A DNA stretch of 64,000 bases from Ophioderma brevispina (lineage: Eukaryota > Echinodermata > Ophiuroidea > Amphilepidida > Ophiodermatidae): positions 42,417 through 106,416 of the forward strand of contig JAMKCH010088448.1 of the NCBI GenBank assembly GCA_023653785.1, in the 5' to 3' direction. The position numbers and the translations under genes are program-made. The first letter of the stretch is position 1. Each line of letters opens with the position of its first letter. Shown piece after piece: positions 1 to 11,128 of this stretch. Below the pieces are notes generated by a model, which saw nothing but the letters and a program-made list of their open reading frames with translations, searched no databases and was not told where the DNA came from.

Positions 1-1644
1 GCCAAACACCAATTCACCTGTTGCAGAGCAAGAAAACAAGATCTTCCCATTGTTTAGGATATTGCAAAGAGTTTAGTCCTTTTCAATGGCATACCTGGAT
101 TGCAGTAGTAGTGTTGAAACCCTTTTCATTTACATATCAGGATTAATTGGGTGAGATTTTGTGTGATCGAACATTAAATTCTTTTTGAAGATCAATGAAG
201 AAGATTATGGCTATTCATAGATCAATTAAATAGATACAATTAAAATAGCATGGGTCATCAATACTTTCATAATGCTATGCCCGTATATCGTACATTGACG
301 TATTCTTGCCTAACTGTGTAAATCCCATTGGAATGGAGGAAAAAGGGGTGTGCTTACAAAATTGGTCATATCTGGCTTATTTTTTAATCATTTTTTCAAC
401 ATTTGGAAGTATATTAGATTTGCTTTATTAAAACAACAACACATCTATGATTCAGTGACTTTATCAAAGTCAAGTTCAGCTGCAACCATTGCACATTTTT
501 TTTTGATTCATGTAGTAATTTGCTTGTTGTTTATCCTGCATGCCAAAATGCTACATTCTGCCTGACACAGAATTCTCCCCTTTTCCTAATGTTTAGTTTT
601 TGAAGGGGTCTTCTTGCTTGACGACTTTTCGATTTTTTTGTTATTCTTTTTTTTTTCATTTTAAATCATTTCCGAAAAGATTACTCTTACGCCAGTTTCC
701 ACTGTGAGTCTTTTATAGTAATCGAATTGCAATAATATTCGATTCCCTCGTTTACAGCTTATAATATACATGTATATAAACTGGTTATTATATTATAATC
801 TTTCTAAGAATCTCAGATACACAACGTTGTTTATATTATATTCAGAGATGTTAGTGCCATACATTTTTGTCAATCAAAACAAAACACAATCAAAGCGCAA
901 AACAAAATATACATGTATTATGCGGTCATGTATTGCAAGAAAGCTACGCGGTTCAAAGGAACTTACATTTTGAAAATACAATATTGTAATTTGTTAATGA
1001 TTTCATTTTATTTTGTTTTATGTGTTGTGTGATTGTACTTCATGGTTATATTGTTATTAATAATTGTAATTCTCCAAATACGACTGTTAATATTGACTTG
1101 ATTTTACAGGTGTTCATTTTACAAAGTAAAACGGAATTAATTTATATATCAATTGCAAATACTTTATACCCTACCAACCTGGGCAATAAAGTATGAATAT
1201 AATTGGCTCTTATCATTTTGAAGTATATTTTCAGTAGATCCTCAAATGCAATTAAGAAATGTCGTCAAAACAAATAATAAAAATATTTTGTTATCAATCT
1301 TAGTACACTCATAAGTAAAATTACAATGACTTATGGCTTAAATTATTGAAACATTCCTCGAATGTGCATCATGTATAATTTTGCTAATTATAAACACAGT
1401 TTCATTGCGGATATTGTCCCCATGATTGTGACATACAGCTGAGATATTAACCAAACAATGTCAAATTTAAAAGATTAAAAGACGTATATATTACAGCAAC
1501 CAAATCAATGGTAGACCAGTGAATGACCATATGACTTTTTAAAAATCTACAAAATTTAATTAGTGCCACTTTGGTGCGGAGGAGAGTTGTTTTGTGCGGT
1601 ATTTGGGTTTTCTTTTGTTAGATAGGAGAATAGGTTACAATTAA
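1..1644. other. Unassigned AT-rich DNA
   Basis: No coding exon, RNA gene or repeat could be recognised. The longest open frames are about 70 codons, with low-complexity composition and no family resemblance. The stretch is AT-rich with short T runs. It may be intron or intergenic sequence. Confidence 0.5.
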
Positions 1645-2164
1645 CACTTAAAGGCACTATTAGTGATTTGCTCAAGTAGAAAATCGAAAAAAAATCATTA
1701 AAAAATCAGATTTTTGCATGGTTGTAACAGTTATAGGTGTCCGAAGATGCCCTACAAGTGATAGCACCAGAAACACGTAATAAGGACAAAGTTGAATATT
1801 TTTGTGATAACTAATCCTAAGCATGCGCGGAATCTAGGGAGGGGCCGAGGGGCGCGCGCCTCCCGGTAATTCTGCAAAATCTTTCAAAATCTTTGCCCAT
1901 TTTGGACAAGTTTCAGCCCCCCGGTAATTTTGACGTTTTTCAAATTTTGGACCCGCCCCTGGTAAGGACACTTACTACTACACGTAATTGAATGGGGACT
2001 CGCATCTTTGAATATTGCTGTTTTCTTAGTTTTCTATCCATTTTTCAGTTGGAAAAAAATAATTTATGAGAATTCTACAGACTTATCCTTTACCTTTAAG
2101 CTATTCCTGCAAATTTCAAATATTTTGACTCTTTCGGGTGGATCACTGATAGTGTCTTTAAGTG
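1645..2164. mobile_element. MITE-like element with about 23-bp terminal inverted repeats
   Basis: The left end reads CACTTAAAGGCACTATTAG and continues GTGAT. The right end is its imperfect reverse complement, reading ATCACTGATAGTGTCTTTAA followed by GTG. The roughly 520-bp interior has no coding capacity and contains a GC-rich patch near 1830-1970. Inverted ends around a non-coding interior are typical of a non-autonomous DNA transposon. A similar right-end sequence (atcactaatagtgactttaa) occurs near 36433-36452, so the family is dispersed. No target-site duplication was confirmed and the superfamily is not assigned. Confidence 0.55.
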
Positions 2165-2706
2165 ACCCCTAAGAAAACCACTTTCCCGAGGGAATTTTTG
2201 CACGAAATATATACCACATGTGAAGGGTCCTAAGACAACCCCAAATCAGCAATAAAACATTAAATTAGTTATTTTGACAGCAAATTAGGGGCAAAACATT
2301 GTTTTCAAAACACTCGAAAATTGGGCAAAAAGACGGAAAATTCAAATGAGCCTTGCGGTTACATCAAACATTTTGAAAACTCATTTTATGTTGATATCTA
2401 TTCTAGAAGACCCAAATTACATATATTTAACACAAAACCAGCAGTTTTAGGGAATCCTGTATTTTTTACGGGTGTTGCAAAATACACGTCATTTTCCAAT
2501 AGAGTTTGTACAGTAACGGTTTGGCAACGTCCACGATGAAATTGTTTGTTTTCAGCACATAAAGGGCTAATTATTTTTAATGTTACTAATAATTGTTTAC
2601 TTACATGTATGTGTGAACTTATATCAGCAAAACAACTGCGTTGGTTATTGGTTTCTTATTTTTATTTTTAAAAATATTCTCAGATGACTTCCGTTAGTGC
2701 CCAAGG
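2165..2706. other. Unassigned DNA between two inverted-repeat elements
   Basis: There is a 72-codon open frame at 2321-2539 with no recognisable domain; I do not consider it a gene. The phrase 'cataaagggctaa' near 2558 recurs near 10241, which suggests an old dispersed repeat. Confidence 0.4.
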
Positions 2707-2895
2707 GGATGGTGGTCCATTGGACCCCCACTAATTAACTCATTAACGGCTTGGCCGATTTTAATTATTTTGGTACGAAAAGAAGCGCATTTAAAAGTCA
2801 GACAATTACAAAATATTTCGGCGCAAAAATCCCACGCGTAAAGCGGTCAGCGCGAAAACAAATTGTGGGGGTCCATATGAACCCCCCCCCCCCGT
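2707..2895. repeat. Inverted repeat, MITE-like hairpin
   Basis: The left arm (about 2711-2731) contains ggtccattggacccccac. The right arm (about 2865-2887) contains gtgggggtccatatgaaccc. The arms are complementary with a few mismatches and enclose about 130 bp of AT-rich sequence. A C10 run ends the right arm. The structure suggests a small palindromic element, but neither flanks nor family are established. Confidence 0.45.
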
Positions 2896-3956
2896 CACTT
2901 AAGTTTTAAATCCAGAAAATACATTTGTTGGCATGTACAATACCAATACAAATATTTTTATTCTTTGACCATTAATGGCTATAATTTTTTTTTTTACATC
3001 ACGTCACCAGCTCTGTTCTTAAATGCATATTGACACTATAATGGAAACATTCTGTTTGGAACCCATTATTGTTTAGATGATCGTGTGGTTAGTTCATTAA
3101 AAGATAGTAAAGTATGTTAACTTTAGCAATTATGCTAAAAATAAGGTATTGTTCAAAAACACCCATGCATTGTTCCGGGTTCTAGATGGCGATTTTCAAT
3201 TATTTTCGGGAATTCCTTAAATATGCGTGCCCCCATCGTCTTTGATATCAGATGAAAGGCCGTATTTCTCTCATTGTCGTCGTGAAATTTGAGCCCTCAA
3301 ATCCATTTCATTCCCAAGATATAAAAAAAAAATCGCCGTTTTAATGGTTAACCATCAATATTAGCACAGTATTGAATAGGGCTTTGCAATATTTATTATT
3401 ACTTCTACCATCAAAACCTCAAGTTTGTTTCCCACGGTACCTGATGGGGCGTATGTGCAACTTCAGGCTCTCATATCAAATTGCGAACACAATAGACATA
3501 AATTGGAACAAGCACTATTAAATTTGATATTTGGTCATTTTGAAGACCAAACTTGAACACTATATCGGAGAATGGCCATGTCTTTTTTTGGGACATTGGA
3601 ACCCAATGAAAGAATGTATATACTTCCCACGAATTTGTTTTGGTTTTATTCAACTTGATTTATGTAAAACTTATTTGTATACAGTTGGCACAAAAATTAT
3701 CTCGGTTCGATAAGTATTGTGCCAAGTATGATAATTTTAAAGTTTTCCTTAATAGACATTTTGTTTACTAGGTCGTGCTCTTTCATTTAACCCTCGCTTG
3801 CGGGTTAGAAAAGCATGTAATTATCAGATTAGAAACTCCTGAAAAACGCCCCCCTCCCTAACCAAATTTTTGCACGTTATGGAATTTATGGCATGTAAGT
3901 ACTGCGACTTTAAGCGCTGACCGTAACTCAATATTGCAACTTTCAAGTATGCTTTT
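2896..3956. other. Unassigned DNA
   Basis: No gene is supported. Open frames of 60 codons overlap on both strands near 3471-3713 without a recognisable protein. A small dyad (taaccctcgcttgcgggtta) lies near 3788-3808. It resembles the start of the nearby MITE by chance or descent but is not a copy. Confidence 0.4.
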
Positions 3957-3960
3957 AAAA

Positions 3961-4775
3961 CCCTCGTCTACCGAAGTGGGGTGGGGGTGGGTCCACCCCC
4001 CTTCAGGTTTTTTTCCCCGACTTGCTAAAACCCCCTTTTTTGGTGCCAAATTATTTATGTAATTGTCAATGACATTTTCCGCTCCTTTTAATCCAAAAAC
4101 CAACATCCACCTTGGGTCTAGGTAGATACAGAGTGCCTCCCAAAGGTGATCGATAGGGGGGGGGGGGTGGTACCACCCCCCCCCCTCCGGTACTAGAAGT
4201 ACCAACATTCCTAACACAACACAGGAGCATCACATACCTTGATTTTGGTACCAATAATGCTATGGTCCTCCTCTTTCCTTGGATACCAAAATAAGTACCA
4301 ACATTGCCCTAGCATGTACGTCATAATTACGTCATAATTTACGCATGTCCAGCAAAACTGCCATTTCTACAGACCCACACAGTGCAAAATTCAATTTGTT
4401 CGCCCAAAAGGTAGGAAAATAAGATATTCATGCGGTTTTTTGACTCTCCTTGATGGAATGACTAGTTTGATATAAGAGAATCATTTTATACTATACTAGG
4501 GTGTTTGAGTCGCTAAATTGCGAATATCAATTTTCCACCCTATATTCAGTAATTTTCGTACTTTCCCTCACTATGACGTCATGGTGACGTCATACTGGGA
4601 ATATTGGTACTTTGTTGTTAGCCAATGGAAGAAGAAACTCTAATCTATCCTTTGGTACCAAATTTTAACAGGAATCGGGTGTTCAGTAACGAAACTCACA
4701 GGGGGTGTGGTACCACCCCCCCGGGGACCCCCTTCGTTAGTTTTGTTGCAAAAAAAGGGCTCAGGTAGACGAGGG
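3961..4775 (+). mobile_element. piggyBac-like MITE, copy 1
   Basis: This is a non-coding element. It begins CCCTCGTCTACCGAAG and ends GGTAGACGAGGG, followed by TTAA (4776-4779). The left flank is AAAA rather than TTAA. It shares its whole internal layout with the copies at 9.3, 17.8, 19.7 and 42.9 kb. The layout is: a G/C-tract hairpin near each end, paired 'ttggtaccaa' blocks, and paired TGACGTCA octamers (here 4574-4581 and 4585-4592). A near-perfect G-run/TGGTACCA/C-run palindrome lies at 4156-4185. TTAA targets and CCC-starting ends are features of piggyBac transposons; the superfamily call is inference because no transposase is present. The 119-codon minus-strand frame at 3858-4217 runs across it and is not a gene. 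Confidence 0.75.
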
Positions 4776-5064
4776 TTAAATTAATACCGCCCATTCTAAT
4801 ATGCTCCGGAACCCTCTTTGGGTAATTCATACACACGGATCCTTGCGTTGTACTGCACAGTGATCATTAAAAACTACATAAAGTGCAACTTTTGCTTATA
4901 GAGCTGGAGCAATAACCTAGGTCAAACATCGTTCATCCCCCACAACAGAAAGGTTTAGAACATTTGGTAGTTAGTATGGACCCTCTATATCAATGCTAAG
5001 AGTAAGTACACTCAAGTCTCAAATTGCAGTGTCACTTTTTCAATAGGGGCAAAATCAAGGTTAC

Positions 5065-5657
5065 ACATGGATCCCTATCTATCTGTGCACCATGTCCCAT
5101 CGACGTTGGCTCCTCGAACAAATTCAGACCATCTATTCCTATCTTGCGCTTCCAAATATGCCTTGTGGAAAGTGGTGCCCACAATGATGTCATCTTCCCA
5201 TCTCTTCCTTGGTCTTCTCTGTCTGTTTGTGCCAGTTTCCATAAAAAATGCGTTTGGGTAGGCGGATGTTGTTCATTCTGCACAAGTGACCAAACCATGT
5301 CAGCTGCGAGGCAATGATACGAGCTAGGATCCTTTTTGGTTGAAAGTGGCAGGAGAAGATTCTTGACAGAACTTCTTCATTCCGGATCTTATCCTTCCAG
5401 CTGATATTAAGGATTTTTCTGTAGCATCGCATATCAAATGCTTCCAACTTCTTCAGGTCATTCTTTTTGATGGTCCAGATTTCAGAGCCATACAGAAGCA
5501 CTGGGTTGACAAGTGAATCAAGCCGTAATTTGGTGGAGAGTGAGATGTCTTTATCACTCCAGACTCTCTGTAATTTCCCTAGTGTTGTTGATGCCAATAA
5601 TAATCTGCTTTTGATTTCGCCGGTGGAGTCGTTTGACCCCTGTGTAACCTTAATCAT
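5065..5657 (-). pseudogene. LINE reverse transcriptase, C-terminal fragment
   Basis: The minus-strand translation is the end of a non-LTR retrotransposon RT. It has the 'LVNPVLLYGSEIWTIKKNDL' block, followed by 'LEAFDMRCYRKILNISWKDK' and 'WFGHLCRM'. These are the thumb and post-RT blocks typical of LINE polyproteins of the RTE/craniofacial-protein-like type. The 155-codon frame (5190-5657) ends near 5190. Similarity continues in another frame toward 5065 ('HKAYLEAQDRNRWSEFV'), so there is a frameshift. The catalytic YxDD region and endonuclease are absent. It lies inside an inverted-repeat element and is a dead fragment. Confidence 0.8.
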
Positions 5658-5706
5658 TTCAACATGATTGTAGCATTTTAAAAAACGCTACAATCATGTT
5701 GAAATG
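5655..5706. repeat. 20-bp-arm perfect hairpin
   Basis: catttcaacatgattgtagc at 5655-5674 is followed, after a 12-base AT-rich spacer, by its exact reverse complement at 5687-5706. It sits at the junction between the LINE fragment and the right-hand part of the enclosing repeat. A degenerate single arm ('aattatgttgaaaagtatgcc') is present in the related repeat near 10823, so the palindrome arose in, or was lost from, only some family members. Confidence 0.85.
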
Positions 5707-6115
5707 TATGCCATATTGTCCGTCTAGTCATTCCGAAAATGTATAGTTTGTAATATCTATGACCATTGGTTTTGAGTTATAGGATAAAATAGCTAAACTT
5801 GTAAAAAATCCATTTGTACAGGGGTCAAACTCAGAAATTGCTCTAATTTTTGGGGAAAAATGGAACAAATTGTCCATCTAGCCTAATGTGTCTATATAAG
5901 GAATAGTTTGTAGCATCCGCGATGCATAGTTATCATGTTATGTGGCACAGTAGGTCATAGGGCAACATAACCCAATTGACATAGACCTTCTTTGACAATT
6001 TGAGAGTACTAACTACCCAGCAGTAACCTAGGGGATATACTAACTACCAAATGTGTTAAACATTTTCTGTAGTGGGGATGAACGAACTCTTCAAATAGGG
6101 CCTGATCATATTTTG

Positions 6116-7010
6116 CCCCTGCTGTATAAGGGGTTTGGCATCTTTTGCGTTTTATCTCAGCCATTTTGCACGTTTTTTTTAAGCGAAGTGTTAAATGAAA
6201 GTGCTCGACCTGGGAAATAAAATGTATTTTTCGAAAACTTCCAAAAATTATGGGAATTTGGTAAAATACTGATCGAAAGACGTGTCAAGATATTTTTTTT
6301 GTGGTAACTGTATTTTATATCTTGCCCTTTATATAGTACTTTTTTAATATTTTCCTGAATAAAATAAATAAAAGCATGCCAGTTGAGGATTGGTGACAGT
6401 GCTATTGCTGGCAACAGACAGCAGTCAATAAAAATAAAGAAACCCTCCTTGAATTTCCACATTGGTTACTTTCATTAAATTTTAATATTTTTCTATGTTT
6501 CACTCATTATGTACAGCGTACGTTCGTATCTAAAGGATCATCTTCATGATCAACGGCCATTTCTTCCTTGACCTGCGAGTTTAGTTGACATAACTAGTAG
6601 CTGCGTCTATAATCCTACACGCATATTCGGTCGCTTCTGAAAGAAATTAGGAATTCCATATAAATGCTGTGTACAGAAATTACAACACTAATAGCCTATG
6701 GGGCACTGTGACACACACACGTTTCCAACGTAACACGAAAATACCCCACGAGGGTAAAAATGAAACTAAGGAAAAGGGCTTTTGTTCTCGAGAATATATG
6801 TAGAACTACACAAAGGTGTTATGATCACGAAATTTAGCTCTAATGCAGGTTTAAAAAATAGATCATGTGTGAAAAATGACATGTTTACAGTACAGTGTAC
6901 TACTTAATGCAAGAAATTGTTTTGAAAAATTATTATTCCCTCAACGTCACGCCATGGCCTTAGGTGTGCCAATTTTTGTAGCTGATAATAGTCAATACAT
7001 TAGGAAATTA
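6116..7010. other. Unassigned DNA
   Basis: No gene or repeat is recognised. The 101-codon minus-strand frame at 6157-6462 has no family resemblance and biased, low-complexity composition. Confidence 0.4.
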
Positions 7011-7062
7011 TAAACACACACACACGCACACGAACACACACACACACACTCACACACACAGT
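7011..7062. repeat. (CA)n microsatellite
   Basis: An imperfect run of CA dinucleotides, interrupted by CG, GA and TC steps. Confidence 0.9.
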
Positions 7063-9156
7063 CTTGAAATCCCTCTAATGGTGGTATACTATTGTTGGCA
7101 ATGAAAAAAAATCCAATAAAAAACATAAAACATTAATAAAACAAAACAAACAAAATACAAAAACAAATGTAAATTGGGGTTTCGTGTGCAATCGAATGTG
7201 TTTAGCAATAATGATCCGATCGTTAATAGCCTCGTCCCCAGAACCCCAGATTTTACAGAAAGTCAAACGTTTGGTATTGAAAAAAAAGTTACTATACTAT
7301 TTTTCTCGTTTACAAAATCACGCTTTTAGCGCTCACATAAACAAAACGGGTTGAAATATCGGCGCGAAACTTTGCAGATGGGGTTTTAGGGTAAACAAAA
7401 TGGAATTAGATTTTTTTCTCTTTTGATATTTTTTTGTTTTGTTTTTGCATACGGTGCCCTTTTTGAGCAAAATATGACATTTTTAGGTCAAATTAGGGTT
7501 TTTTATTGCATAAATAAATAAGTACTTAGAAAGAAATCTAATTCCATATTTTTTTCTTTTCTCATCCATTAAAAAAGTCTCTAGCATGTATGGTTACGTA
7601 CCTTTGGCCTTTTGAAATCCTACACACCGAAAATCCAAGATGGCCGCCAATTAAATATGCAAATTAGGCAATTTTGTTTCATTTTTCTCATTTTTTGATA
7701 TTGGGTGTCATATACCCTAAAGTTGAAGTCCCTAGCATTTTTAGTTTAGAAAGTGTTTTTTGGTGCATGCTTCATTTCGCAAAGGACTTATTCTGTCCGC
7801 AACTTGTGCACCAGGACCACATCTTTTCGACTCGTCTCATAGCGGCGTTATTCATGATGATGTTTGCGCTTTATTCCGCTTATATATTTATTTTTATTTA
7901 GGTATTACAAAAGAACGACCTTCTGGAGGCTCGGATTGAGTGGCGTTTCTCTATAGGCGCTCGTCTTGTGAACCATTCTTCCTCTTGGCGCATTTTTAAA
8001 AAAAATAATTATGCTATGCAACAAAAACATCAGAGTCAGCGATTGAATAGAAAAAGCGAATCGCTGCCATATAAGATAATTTAACTGATATGGTCCTGGA
8101 ACACACGTTACCGACGGAACAAGTCCTATAGCAATATTTCTTGTTCAACAACAGTAATCAAATATGATCAACAATGTCGGTCATATGCAATACAAACTAA
8201 TTTTATTAAATGGAAGTAGATTTAGCAAGATTACCCATCTGTTTATTGAATTTTAGAATAAGCATGGTAACTATTTCCTGGTTTGGGTTTGTATTCGTCA
8301 TTTTATCAGGGTATTAACTAATCTTGACCTTTACTATTACAAAAAAAATAATAATATAATTCTTATATAATCGTATATAATCAGGTACACATTTCTAATA
8401 AAATGAAATATCTCATAAATTAACATAACTATGAACCGAAGCAAGCTAATTTAGTCGGGTAGTAACATTTATATCTAGAACGCACTACATTCTAAAACTT
8501 AAAAAAACAAACACACAACAAACAAACAAAAACAGCAAATTTATATATGGGAGAGAGAGAGAGAGAGAGAGGGGGGAGAGCAGTTCTAGTAAATCTATTC
8601 CATCTTCGCTATATTCTCGATACAGCGAGTGGTCACCTATATACATATACTCCTACCCAAACAAAATGTGAGCTCATCCTCCCAGGGAAATTCTACAAGA
8701 AACAATATTTCAGTGTAAATTTGTGCTATTGAGATAGTAGAGCTTCGTTGTTTAATGAAGAGAGGCCTGCAAAATGTCTCCATACTAATTAGACGAACTC
8801 CATCAAATGTATCTTGAGGGTCGAACAATCTTACTCACAGAAAAGAAAATATATATGAAGCAAATCTTGATAAATGACGTAAATAGTGCGGGCACAGGGT
8901 ATTGTTTTACTTATTTCGCTATACTGGTCTAAAATACAAAAATTATATATGCTTTCGTTGGGATAACATGCCAGGTAGCATTCTATAGTTGGCCGTATTG
9001 CCCAAGGAAAAGAAAACAATATAAAGAGTACGGTTCATATGCGTATCTTATGTATCATTATTATTTTACTCAGCCATCATACTAGATGGAATCGAGTTCT
9101 CTTGAACTGTAACCGAGTTCACTGACCTCATTAGATGATTTAACACACTTAAGTGG
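7063..9156. other. Unassigned DNA with traces of a dispersed repeat
   Basis: Around 7195-7330 the words 'ttaatagcctcgtccccag', 'agattttac' and 'tttggtattgaa' recur in similar order at 12185-12290 and partly at 20785-20850. This indicates an old dispersed repeat. A 13-bp inverted repeat (tggaattagattt / aaatctaattcca) is near 7399 and 7533. A (GA)n tract lies at 8548-8580. No exon is supported. Confidence 0.45.
8548..8580. repeat. (GA)n microsatellite
   Basis: A run of GA dinucleotides passing into a short G run. Confidence 0.9.
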
Positions 9157-9276
9157 ACAAGGGAGTTCTAGGGACCCGCAAATTAGATTTTTGGATACGC
9201 ATGTTCTCATTAAAAACCAAAAAATCCATCACCCCGTTAATTAGATAATTTGTGCGGGCCCCTAGGACACCCTTGT
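9157..9276. mobile_element. 120-bp palindromic MITE-like hairpin
   Basis: The left arm starts acaagggagttctagggacc. The right arm ends ggcccctaggacacccttgt. The arms are imperfect reverse complements over about 30 bp, and pairing continues inward with gatttttgg opposite ccaaaaaatc, so nearly the whole 120 bp can fold. It ends four bases before the TTAA of MITE copy 2. It is probably a small non-autonomous DNA element. Confidence 0.6.
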
Positions 9277-9283
9277 CATTTAA

Positions 9284-10056
9284 CCCTCGTCTACCGAAGG
9301 GGTGGGGGAGGGGTGGTTACCACCCCCTTCAGGTTTTTTCCCCGGCTTGCTAACCCCCCCTTTTTGGTGGCAAATTAATGTAATTGTCAATTTGTTCCGC
9401 TCATTTTCATCCAAAAACAAACACCCACCGGGGTATAGGTAAGATACAGGGTGATCCCAAAGTGATGGATGGGGGGGGGGGGGGGCCTTCGGAAGAGAAG
9501 TATCAACATGCCTAACACAACACAAGAACATCACAGACACTTGATTTTGGTACCAATGGATAGCTATGGTCCTCCTCTTTCCATTGATACCAAAATCAGT
9601 ACCATCATGCATAGCATTACGTCACAATGACGTCATAAAGTTCGCATGTCAGCAAAACTGCAATTTCCATAGACACACACAGTGAAAAATTCAATTTTTC
9701 GCCAAAAAGGTTAGCAAAATCCGATTTCCATGCGGATTTTGACTCTACTTGATGGGAAATGACTAGTTTTATATAATGACAGCATTTTAGAGCTATAATA
9801 AGGTGTTTGAGTCGCTAAAATTGCAAAATATAAATTTTCCACCATATATTCAGTATTTTCGTACTTTCCTCAACATATGACGTCATAGTGACGTCATAAT
9901 GGGGATGTTGGTACTTATTTTGATACCTATGGAAAGAAGAAACTCTAAGCTATCATTTGGTGCCAAATTTACAGGAATTGGGTGTTCAGTAACGAAAATC
10001 ACGCCCCCCCCCCCCTTCGGGAGTTTGTTACAAAAAATGGCTCAGGTAGACGAGGG
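9284..10056 (+). mobile_element. piggyBac-like MITE, copy 2 (best-preserved ends)
   Basis: The element is flanked on both sides by TTAA (9280-9283 and 10057-10060), with ends CCCTCGTCTACCGAAG and CAGGTAGACGAGGG. Its two halves are imperfect inverted copies of each other. The left half has a block 'ttggtaccaatggatagcta' followed by 'agtaccatcatg' and a TGACGTCA (9628-9635). The right half, read in reverse, repeats this order with TGACGTCA at 9878-9885 and 9889-9896. The G run at 9471-9486 has lost its partner C run, so the central palindrome seen in other copies is broken. It has no coding capacity. The 110-codon minus frame at 9280-9612 is a by-product of the repeats. Confidence 0.8.
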
Positions 10057-10060
10057 TTAA

Positions 10061-10656
10061 TGGAAGTGTCAGTAAAAGATACAATTATTAAAATCAGCAA
10101 GTATTTACATATTAATATGTGGTCTAGAAGGGGAACCAGAATATGACACATTAAAAATGACAACATTCAACATAGGTAGGTTGGTAGGTGGCATTGTCTG
10201 TCATCTAATTTCCCCAATGGCAGAATGGCGATATCAGCATATAAAGGGCTAAAAGAAGTTATTATATTTATTGTTTAATTTCATTAACAACTTATACAAT
10301 ATATTTTGTGGAAACGGATCCTTGTTAATTTTTGTTCCTTTTGTTAGAAAAAATTTAAAACCATGTTTGCCTCTATTTTCGAGGAAGCTCTGTGGAATTC
10401 TTATTTTATTCTTATGACCACACATCACATAAGTTTCAATTTCCAAATTCATTAAACAATATATATGGGAACATAGTTTCCCACGGAACCACCTCTTGTC
10501 CACAAACAGGAGTAGGAAGACCCTGTCCACTCAAGAGTTAATTATTGAACATTGGAGGTTATATAATAGTTAATGTCACATGATGAGAGAAGACAAACCT
10601 ATTGACGAGAAAATATGCATCATCCAAAATAGCAAAATATCACAGGGGGCCTTATT
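10061..10656. other. Unassigned DNA
   Basis: The 93-codon minus-strand frame at 10249-10530 has no recognisable family. The 'cataaagggctaa' word near 10241 is shared with about 2558. Confidence 0.4.
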
Positions 10657-10920
10657 TAAAGACGTCGTTCATCCTCCACTACAGAAAAGGTTAAACACAA
10701 TAGGTAGTTAGTATAGAACCTTCAGGTCACTGCTAGGTAATTAGTACTCTCAACTTGTGTGTCACTTTTAATAGGCGCCAGATTAAGTTTACACAGGGAT
10801 CAAAAATATGAAATGTCCCAATTATGTTGAAAAGTATGCCATATTGTCGGTCTGGTCATAAGGATTCAAAAAATGTAGTTTGTACTACGACCACTGATTC
10901 ATATCGCAAGTTAACAGCGC
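10657..10920 (+). repeat. Solo arm of the 4.9-6.1 kb repeat family
   Basis: The stretch follows the order of the left arm at 4.92 kb: gttcatcc..ccactacagaaaa, aggtagttagtat, tagtactctcaa, gtgtcacttttaatagg, aagtttacacagggatc. It then continues with 'gttgaaaagtatgccatatt', as at 5.70 kb. It therefore represents the element without the RT fragment and without the hairpin. Confidence 0.65.
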
Positions 10921-10930
10921 TTGCATTATG

Positions 10931-11128
10931 TAGTCCACTCAATCTATGAAAAATACTAGGTACACCTGGACAAAAGGTTTTTTTTTGCTGTGACTAGCAG
11001 TAAAAGATCTCCCAAACAACATATCAAAAAGGTAGAAAAGGTAGACAGAAGGTTTTTTTGCTGTGACTAGCAGTAAAAGATCTCCCAAACAACATTTCAA
11101 AAAGGTAGAAAAGGGGAAGCATGGCAAG
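10931..11128 (+). repeat. Dispersed repeat with internal 72-bp tandem duplication
   Basis: A block beginning tagtccact and containing 'gctgtgactagcagtaaaag' is present twice in tandem (about 10969-11041 and 11042-11114). The units are nearly identical, so the duplication is recent. A reverse-oriented single-unit relative lies at 58915-59052. The 62-codon frame here is an artefact of the duplication. Confidence 0.75.

Larger units (their letters stand above)
4914..6115. mobile_element. Inverted-repeat element enclosing a LINE RT fragment
   Basis: The left arm begins near 4920 (gttcatcccccacaacag, then tttggtagttagtat). It is matched in inverted orientation by 6000-6095, whose reverse complement reads gttcatccccactacagaaa and then tttggtagttagtat. 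Closer in, 'aatcaaggttacacatgg' (about 5052-5070) is mirrored by 'cctgtgtaaccttaatc' (about 5638-5655). A single related arm lies at 10657-10920. The interior holds a LINE RT tail (5065-5657) and a 20-bp-arm hairpin (5655-5706). The structure suggests a foldback or long-terminal-inverted-repeat element into which a LINE fragment was inserted or captured. Boundaries are approximate. Confidence 0.55.

Noticed and set aside
3788..3808. An extra end of the TTAA MITE family
   Set aside because: It shares only TTAACCCTCG and then diverges into its own small dyad.
7011..7062. CRISPR-like or structured tandem array
   Set aside because: It is a simple imperfect CA microsatellite without spacers.
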